From positions 1-8,925 of the forward strand of contig JBKJTP010000017.1 of assembly GCA_046590195.1 (NCBI GenBank): a stretch of 8,925 nucleotides of DNA, read 5' to 3'. Numbering within the stretch: position 1 is the first letter of the stretch; every line of letters begins with the position of its first letter. A program made the translations under genes and the position numbers. Positions 4,601 to 8,925 of the stretch are shown here, piece by piece. The DNA is from JBKJTP01 sp046590195. GTDB taxonomy: Bacteria; Bacteroidota; Ignavibacteria; Palsa-1295. The notes beneath the pieces are model-generated. The model did no database searches, was not told where the DNA came from, and worked only from the letters and a program-made list of their open reading frames with translations.

Positions 4601-6373
4601 TCAGCTTTCCATTGCTGTGGCCGGAATAAACGGCACTTGCGCCTCGGAAGTTCGCTCTTCTTTTGACTCGGGCGCGCTTTTTTCGCCAGTAGAAGGCAAT
4701 AGTTCGGAGGCTTGATAGAGCTGGTGCTCCGAGATCTTGCTCAGGTCTTGCCGGATCCTTGCCATGAGTCCTGTCAGAAAATGAGGGCCATACTTATTGA
4801 GGAAGTAGATCGGGGAGAGCGCGCGCTCCTGGAGTTCGGCGTCCGGCAGCAGCGCTGTGAGCGCCTTGCCGAGCTGGTCGCGGACGGTCTGGTGGCGGCG
4901 CTTATCTGCTGACTGCACCTTCTGGCCGAAGTCGCGGACCGGCGTCAGCACTTTGCCCTTTAGCGTATTAAGCGATTGATCGAGCGACTTATCGACCGCC
5001 TCGATCGTCGGACGCAATTCCTCGAGCTTCGCATCGAGCGCCTTATCTAGGTCCTCGAAGAGCCGCATCAGTTTCTCGTCAGCAAGGTTGTTCAGCAATT
5101 GCTCGACAACGAGATTGCCACCGGCGAGCAACTCGCTCACGGTCACGCCATTCTTATCAAGCGACTTCTGGAATTTGTCTTCAACAACGGTCGCGGTAAC
5201 GCGGGGGAAGATCAATGGCATCGGCAGCTCAGCCCATTCGTATGCAGACTTGAACTGCGCGAAGTAGGCGATCTCGCCAGGTCCGCCGATGTATGCAGCG
5301 GTCGGAAGGATGGTATCCTGATAGAGCGGACGCAGCAGCACATTGGGGCTAAAGCGCTCGGGATGCTCGTGCAGCATCGCTACCAACTCCTCGTGCGTGA
5401 ATGTGCGCTTCGAGCCTTTTAAGAAATAACTTCTCGGCTCCGATGGCTTGCGTTCTTTTTCATTGATCGCGAAGCGCTCGCCATCTTCGAGAAAGAACAT
5501 GTTGATCGCGCGAGGTTTTACTTGCGCGTGATAATGCTCTTCAAGATGCACCGTCTGGAGCACCACTTTCTCACTCAGCTTCGGTGATGTCTCAAGCTCT
5601 TTCAAGAAGATCTCACGTCCGAGCGCCTTTGCCTGTGCATTGTTTGCATCGAGCACGAGCAAGCCGTGATCCGCGAACATGCTATAGAGCCAACATGAGA
5701 ATGCTTCGGCAAACGTGTGGCCACTCTTGTACGCCTTACGGAGATCAGCGATCAGCTTCGCGGTAAATTCTGTCGGCTGCAGCGCCTCGGTCAATTGCGA
5801 GAACGCGGCTTCGAGCGGTGCAGCATCGAGCGGATACGGCCCGACCTGCTTCTTCCATGCCTGATCGATCGTCGCGCTCTCGAAGCCATCAGGCATATAG
5901 CTGATGTGCGTCAGGTCGAATGTCTTGTTCAACACGGCGGTCGAGGTTGCTTCCTTCAGATCATGATCCTCGGTCTCCAACCAGAAGACAGGGACGAAGT
6001 CGTACTCAGGGTACTGTGCACGAAGTTGCTCAGCGAGAGCGATCGCTGTGGCCGTCTTATAGATCGTGTAGAGCGGTCCACCGAAGAGCGTCACCTGCTG
6101 ACCGGTTACGACTGCGAATGTCTTCGTAGAGCGAAGCCGCTCAAGATTAGCCTTAACCCCAGCTGACTCGACTCCCAGCGAAGCTGCCTGCTCGCTGATG
6201 AGCTGTGCTATGCCAGCCCGTTTTCCTTCGTCGAACCTTCGTTTTGAGAGGAAGCTCTGAAGCCCATCGGTCGAAGGCGGAAGCGGGAAGAATTTCTTCA
6301 GCGGGGAAGCGCTGAATCTGGTGAGATAATCCTTGGCGAGATCGCTAAAAAAGGGGAGCGCCGAAATATTCAT
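4601..6373 (-). CDS. bshC: Bacillithiol biosynthesis cysteine-adding enzyme BshC
   Basis: This is the putative ligase that adds cysteine to glucosaminyl-malate in the last step of bacillithiol synthesis, in the cytoplasm. The 590-residue product carries the family hallmarks in order: LPFF...DYL at the N-terminus (6-17), VTGQQVTLFGGPLYTIYK (89-106), VPVFWLETEDHD (127-138), SPNVLLRPLYQDTILP (342-357) followed by AAYIGGPGEIAYFAQ (359-373), a long helical coiled-coil region (about 420-510) and LSPIYFLNKYGP (519-530). It is somewhat longer than the usual length of about 540 residues, mainly because of a polar Ser/Glu-rich tail after about 555. The ATG at 6373 fits the family start; no Shine-Dalgarno sequence is visible. 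A possible -10 box (TATAGA, minus strand) ends only five bases before the ATG, so a very short leader is possible. bshA and bshB are not in the window. The gene diverges from the HAD gene. Confidence 0.96.
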   Translation of the reverse strand: MNISALPFFSDLAKDYLTRFSASPLKKFFPLPPSTDGLQSFLSKRRFDEGKRAGIAQLISEQAASLGVESAGVKANLERLRSTKTFAVVTGQQVTLFGGPLYTIYKTATAIALAEQLRAQYPEYDFVPVFWLETEDHDLKEATSTAVLNKTFDLTHISYMPDGFESATIDQAWKKQVGPYPLDAAPLEAAFSQLTEALQPTEFTAKLIADLRKAYKSGHTFAEAFSCWLYSMFADHGLLVLDANNAQAKALGREIFLKELETSPKLSEKVVLQTVHLEEHYHAQVKPRAINMFFLEDGERFAINEKERKPSEPRSYFLKGSKRTFTHEELVAMLHEHPERFSPNVLLRPLYQDTILPTAAYIGGPGEIAYFAQFKSAYEWAELPMPLIFPRVTATVVEDKFQKSLDKNGVTVSELLAGGNLVVEQLLNNLADEKLMRLFEDLDKALDAKLEELRPTIEAVDKSLDQSLNTLKGKVLTPVRDFGQKVQSADKRRHQTVRDQLGKALTALLPDAELQERALSPIYFLNKYGPHFLTGLMARIRQDLSKISEHQLYQASELLPSTGEKSAPESKEERTSEAQVPFIPATAMES

Positions 6374-6501
6374 CGGGGTCTATACATCAGGGTCTGAGTA
6401 CCGGTGTCGGTTGGTGAGATAAGTTGGGAAAACACGTCGCAACGGCAAAACATCCGAGGGTTTCGGGGACGCCTCGCTTCCGACCGCTGTTTCAAGACCA
6501 C

Positions 6502-7251
6502 ATGACTTCTTCAAACCATACCACGAACGGCTCGAACAGCAGATCGACCAACACGAAGCTCATTCTCTGGGACATCGACGGCACGATCGTCATCGTCAAG
6601 CGCGGCGTTTATGATCCGCTTTTTGCCGAGATGTGCCGTACGGTCTATGGCCGCGAGGTCGAGATGGGCAACTACCGCTATAGTGGCAAGACCGATCGGG
6701 GCATCATCCACGAACTTGGCGAGATGGCTGGCTTCTCGGAGGTCGATATCGAAGAGCGGCTGCCGGTTGCGACCGAGTTCATCGCGCGAGGCCTAGAGGA
6801 AAGGCTTGATGTGAAGGACATCACGCTCCTGCCAAATGTCATCGAGTTGCTCGAGATCTTTGACAAACATGAAGGGGTCGTGCAGGGATTGCTCACCGGT
6901 AATCTGCCAGAGTGTGCAGAGTTGAAGCTTCGTCCATTCGAAGTGCAGAAGTATTTTAAGTTTGGTGTCTATGGCATCGAGTCGCGTGACCGCAACGATC
7001 TCGGCCCTATCGCGCTCGAACGTGCGATCGAGCACATGCCGCATCCGCCGATGCATCCGAAGGATGTCGTGATCATCGGCGATAGCATTCGCGATGTCGA
7101 ATGCGCGAATGCGATCGGCGCGACCTGCATCATTACGCTGACGGGCCATACGAAAATTGAGGAGATCGCGCATCTGGATCCGGATCACATTGTCGAAGAT
7201 CTCAGCAACACCGAGCGCATCATCAGGATGGTCATGGGGGAAGCGCTATGA
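6502..7251 (+). CDS. HAD-family hydrolase
   Basis: This is a haloacid-dehalogenase-superfamily hydrolase, probably a cytoplasmic Mg-dependent phosphatase. With the ATG at 6502 it has 249 residues. Motif I is LILWDIDGT (D24 nucleophile, D26), motif II is LLTGN (T132), the motif III lysine is probably K187 in PKDVVIIGDS, and motif IV is GDSIRDV (D194, D198). The helical cap lies at about 35-110. The gph/PGP-like subfamily fits, but the substrate cannot be told. An in-frame TTG at 6424, preceded by GGTGAG at five bases, would add 26 residues (MGKHVATAKH...) that do not look conserved. The ATG has no good ribosome site, so the start is uncertain. The gene overlaps the next one by ATGA and heads the ybaB-recR run. 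Confidence 0.9.
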   Translation: MTSSNHTTNGSNSRSTNTKLILWDIDGTIVIVKRGVYDPLFAEMCRTVYGREVEMGNYRYSGKTDRGIIHELGEMAGFSEVDIEERLPVATEFIARGLEERLDVKDITLLPNVIELLEIFDKHEGVVQGLLTGNLPECAELKLRPFEVQKYFKFGVYGIESRDRNDLGPIALERAIEHMPHPPMHPKDVVIIGDSIRDVECANAIGATCIITLTGHTKIEEIAHLDPDHIVEDLSNTERIIRMVMGEAL

Positions 7252-7424
7252 TAGCAACCTATCAATGCGCGGTATGTGGTGAAGAGATCGAAACAGTGGT
7301 AGATGAATCGCAAGGCAACGTGCAGCGATACATCGAGGATTGTCAGGTCTGTTGCAGACCGAACGTGTTGCATGTCACGATCGATGGCGATGATGTCAAG
7401 ATCCAAAGTGAGTTTGAAGAATAG
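7248..7424 (+). CDS. CPXCG-type cysteine-rich protein, 58 aa
   Basis: The small product begins MIATYQCAVCGEEIETVVDE, continues QRYIEDCQVCCRPNVLHV and ends SEFEE. This matches the CPXCG-motif cysteine-rich family, in which a C-x2-C knuckle is followed by the nearly invariant EDCQVCCRP and a short acidic C-terminal strand. The four cysteines (C-A-V-C and C-Q-V-C) probably bind one zinc, and C-C adds a fifth. The first knuckle reads CAVCG here instead of the usual CP-x-CG. The family is widespread, but I know of no established function. The start codon overlaps the HAD stop as ATGA, a sign of translational coupling, and the stop lies 26 bases before ybaB. The size and the conserved core make this a confident gene despite its shortness. 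Confidence 0.9.
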   Translation: MIATYQCAVCGEEIETVVDESQGNVQRYIEDCQVCCRPNVLHVTIDGDDVKIQSEFEE

Positions 7425-7450
7425 GTAACTAGCGATAAGGAGAATTAGCG

Positions 7451-7777
7451 ATGGCGGATCTATCGAAGATGCTCGAATCACTGAAAGGGATGCAGGACCA
7501 GATGGCCCGCGTCCAGGCGGAGCTTGGTAACATCACTGCGAGCGGTGAATCCGGCGGCGGCATGGTGAAGGTGACCGCGAACGGTCGGCATGAAGTGATC
7601 TCGATCAAGATCGAGAAAGAGGTGATCAATCCGGAAGATGCAGAGATGCTTGAGGATCTGATCGTCGCAGCAGTCAATCGCGCTATCGCCACCGCAAAAG
7701 AAGCGGGCGAAGCGAAGATGAATGAGGTCACGCGTTCGATGATGCCGAACATGCCTCCAGGATTTCCCGGATTCTAA
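7451..7777 (+). CDS. ybaB: YbaB/EbfC nucleoid-associated protein
   Basis: This is a small DNA-binding protein that dimerises in a tweezer shape and associates with the nucleoid. The 108-residue product has the family layout: an N-terminal helix, MADLSKMLESLKGMQDQMAR; the central strands with GESGGGMVKVTANG and HEVISIKIEKEV; the turn INPEDAEMLEDLIVAAVNRA; and a Met/Pro/Gly-rich tail ending PPGFPGF. The ATG at 7451 is preceded by AAGGAG (7437-7442) at an ideal distance. It lies directly before recR, the commonest partner gene, with six bases between them. dnaX, often upstream of this pair, is absent; its place is taken by the CPXCG and HAD genes. Confidence 0.96.
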   Translation: MADLSKMLESLKGMQDQMARVQAELGNITASGESGGGMVKVTANGRHEVISIKIEKEVINPEDAEMLEDLIVAAVNRAIATAKEAGEAKMNEVTRSMMPNMPPGFPGF

Positions 7778-7783
7778 TTCAGC

Positions 7784-8392
7784 ATGCTTTATACATCCCC
7801 GGCGCTTGAAACGCTGATCGAACGTCTTTCCGGTCTCCCGACAATTGGGCGCAAGACCGCACAGCGGCTCGCGCTTTATCTGCTCAAGCAGCCGCAAGAA
7901 GAAGTTGCGAAGCTGGCTGTCGCGATCAGCGACCTGCACGCAAAGGTGAAGACCTGCCCAATCTGTGCTAACATTACCGAGGACATCCCTTGCCCGATCT
8001 GCCGCAACCAGAAACGCGATCGCAGAACGATCTGCGTGGTCGAAGAGCCGAACGATGTATTGGTCATTGAGCGCACCAACGAGTTCAAGGGACTCTATCA
8101 CGTACTCGGCGGCTCGCTCTCACCGATGGAGGGAGTTGGACCAGAAGAATTGAAGATCCGCGAATTGCTCGATCGTCTATCAACCGAAGAGGGGACGAAC
8201 GTACACGAGATCATCCTCGCAATGGATCCGAATGTTGAGGGTGAAGCCACGACGCTTTATCTTGCGAAGCTATTGCGCCCGATCGTACCACGCGTTACAC
8301 GCATCGCACGCGGTATCCCCATCGGCAGCGATCTCGAATACGCTGACGAAGCAACGCTCAGCCGGGCGCTCGAAGGCCGCACACTATTGTAA
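7784..8392 (+). CDS. recR: Recombination mediator protein RecR
   Basis: RecR acts with RecO (and RecF) to load RecA on single-stranded DNA at gaps during recombinational repair. The 202-residue protein has standard length and all domains. A helix-hairpin-helix lies at about 8-30 (LSGLPTIGRKTAQRLA). A zinc finger uses C58, C61, C70 and C73 (CPIC...CPIC). The TOPRIM domain spans about 82-175, starting ICVVEEPNDV and including LGGSLSPMEGVGPE. The C-terminal motif is GIPIGSDLEYAD, followed by TLSRALEGR. It follows ybaB by six bases with no clear ribosome site, suggesting coupled translation. Confidence 0.98.
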   Translation: MLYTSPALETLIERLSGLPTIGRKTAQRLALYLLKQPQEEVAKLAVAISDLHAKVKTCPICANITEDIPCPICRNQKRDRRTICVVEEPNDVLVIERTNEFKGLYHVLGGSLSPMEGVGPEELKIRELLDRLSTEEGTNVHEIILAMDPNVEGEATTLYLAKLLRPIVPRVTRIARGIPIGSDLEYADEATLSRALEGRTLL

Positions 8393-8422
8393 ACTCTTCC
8401 TAGATCTCTCTTGCCTACAAAG

Positions 8423-8925
8423 ATGTGGTATCGCGACTGGTTTCGTGACTCGAACTACCTGACCGTCTATCAGCACCGCGATACGCAGGAGGCCGAGCAG
8501 ATGCTTTCGCTCATCGAAAGGATCACTGGCGACAAGAAGGACCTGCGCATCCTCGATCTCGGTTGCGGCTCTGGACGTCACTCGCTCTCGCTGGCAAAGC
8601 GTGGATACAAGAATATCACCGCCATCGATCTTTCGCCAACCTTGCTCGAGGTTGCGAAGCTGACGGCGCAAGATGAGGGACTGAGTATCCGGTTTGAGCA
8701 GTGCGACATGCGCAACATCCCGGCAGACTGGCAATTCGATCTTGTGATCAATCTCTTTACGAGCTTTGGCTATTTCGAGACCGATCAAGAGAACGCCGAA
8801 GTGATCGAAGGCATGAGCAAGGTGCTTGTCCCAGGTGGGTGGCTAGTCATGGATTTCTTCAACTCGAACTGGCTTCGTCACAACCTCATTTCGCACGATG
8901 AGCGCATCATGCCCGATGGCCGGAG
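8423..8925 (+). CDS. Class I SAM-dependent methyltransferase, truncated by the window edge
   Basis: The frame is open from ATG at 8423 to the last base, giving 167 residues without a stop, so the gene continues past the window. It begins MWYRDWFRDSNYLTVYQHRD. Residues 43-54 (ILDLGCGSGRHS) are the glycine-rich SAM-binding motif I. AIDLSP (67-72) carries the acidic residue that binds the ribose. FDLVINLFTSFGYF (105-118) is motif IV, and LVPGGWLVMDFF (135-146) is the usual strand after it. The substrate cannot be told. The start lies 30 bases after recR, and a TTG at 8411 would add four residues. No good ribosome site is visible for either start. It probably belongs to the same transcript as recR. 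Confidence 0.93.
   Translation, partial: MWYRDWFRDSNYLTVYQHRDTQEAEQMLSLIERITGDKKDLRILDLGCGSGRHSLSLAKRGYKNITAIDLSPTLLEVAKLTAQDEGLSIRFEQCDMRNIPADWQFDLVINLFTSFGYFETDQENAEVIEGMSKVLVPGGWLVMDFFNSNWLRHNLISHDERIMPDGR

Noticed and set aside
4712..6166. Several plus-strand frames of 60-149 codons opposite bshC
   Set aside because: Their products are Arg- and Cys-rich and lack motifs, as expected for shadows of a strongly supported minus-strand gene.
6424..6501. TTG-initiated N-terminal extension of the HAD hydrolase
   Set aside because: The extra 26 residues are not typical of the family and would leave only 50 bases for the divergent promoters. It cannot be fully excluded, because GGTGAG precedes the TTG.

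Overview
The window looks like ordinary bacterial chromosome at roughly 50-55% G+C. It carries housekeeping genes (ybaB, recR, a tRNA-Arg) plus a bacillithiol-synthesis gene (bshC). BshC occurs in Firmicutes, Deinococcota, Acidobacteriota and the Bacteroidota/Chlorobiota assemblage. The moderate G+C, the ybaB-recR pair and the general gene style lead me to guess a Bacteroidota/Chlorobiota-like (FCB) lineage. That is an inference with low to moderate confidence; no rRNA or other decisive marker is present. I see no insertion sequence, CRISPR array, prophage or integrase.

Layout. Positions 1-958 hold no gene I can defend. The stretch has several short hairpins, a pair of operator-like palindromes (718-743) and a structured leader (894-954). 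A plus-strand run follows: an unrecognised 180-aa protein (1040-1582), a tandem-domain universal stress protein (1560-2459), a periplasmic L,D-transpeptidase broken by a frame change just after its catalytic motif (2461-3165, C-terminus displaced to 3132-3197), two small integral membrane proteins (3223-3408 and 3416-3859) and a membrane-anchored helical protein (3919-4392). This run ends at an intrinsic terminator (4451-4483). On the minus strand lie bshC (6373-4601) and, just downstream of it, tRNA-Arg(ACG) (4560-4487); the terminator hairpin can also form in that direction.

Divergent from bshC is a second plus-strand run: a HAD-family hydrolase (6502-7251), a 58-aa CPXCG-type cysteine-rich protein overlapping it by ATGA (7248-7424), ybaB/ebfC (7451-7777), recR (7784-8392) and a class I SAM-dependent methyltransferase that runs off the right edge (8423-8925).

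How the genes may work together: the first run reads like a stress and cell-envelope cluster (ATP-binding stress protein, peptidoglycan cross-linking enzyme, small membrane proteins), but that grouping rests on adjacency only. YbaB and RecR form a widely conserved pair linked to nucleoid binding and recombinational repair. BshC supplies a step of low-molecular-weight thiol synthesis. I do not see a clearly new multi-gene system. The most noteworthy items are the L,D-transpeptidase frame break, the leader before the first gene, the tandem palindromes, a 12-bp perfect hairpin inside a coding region and the bshC-tRNA arrangement.
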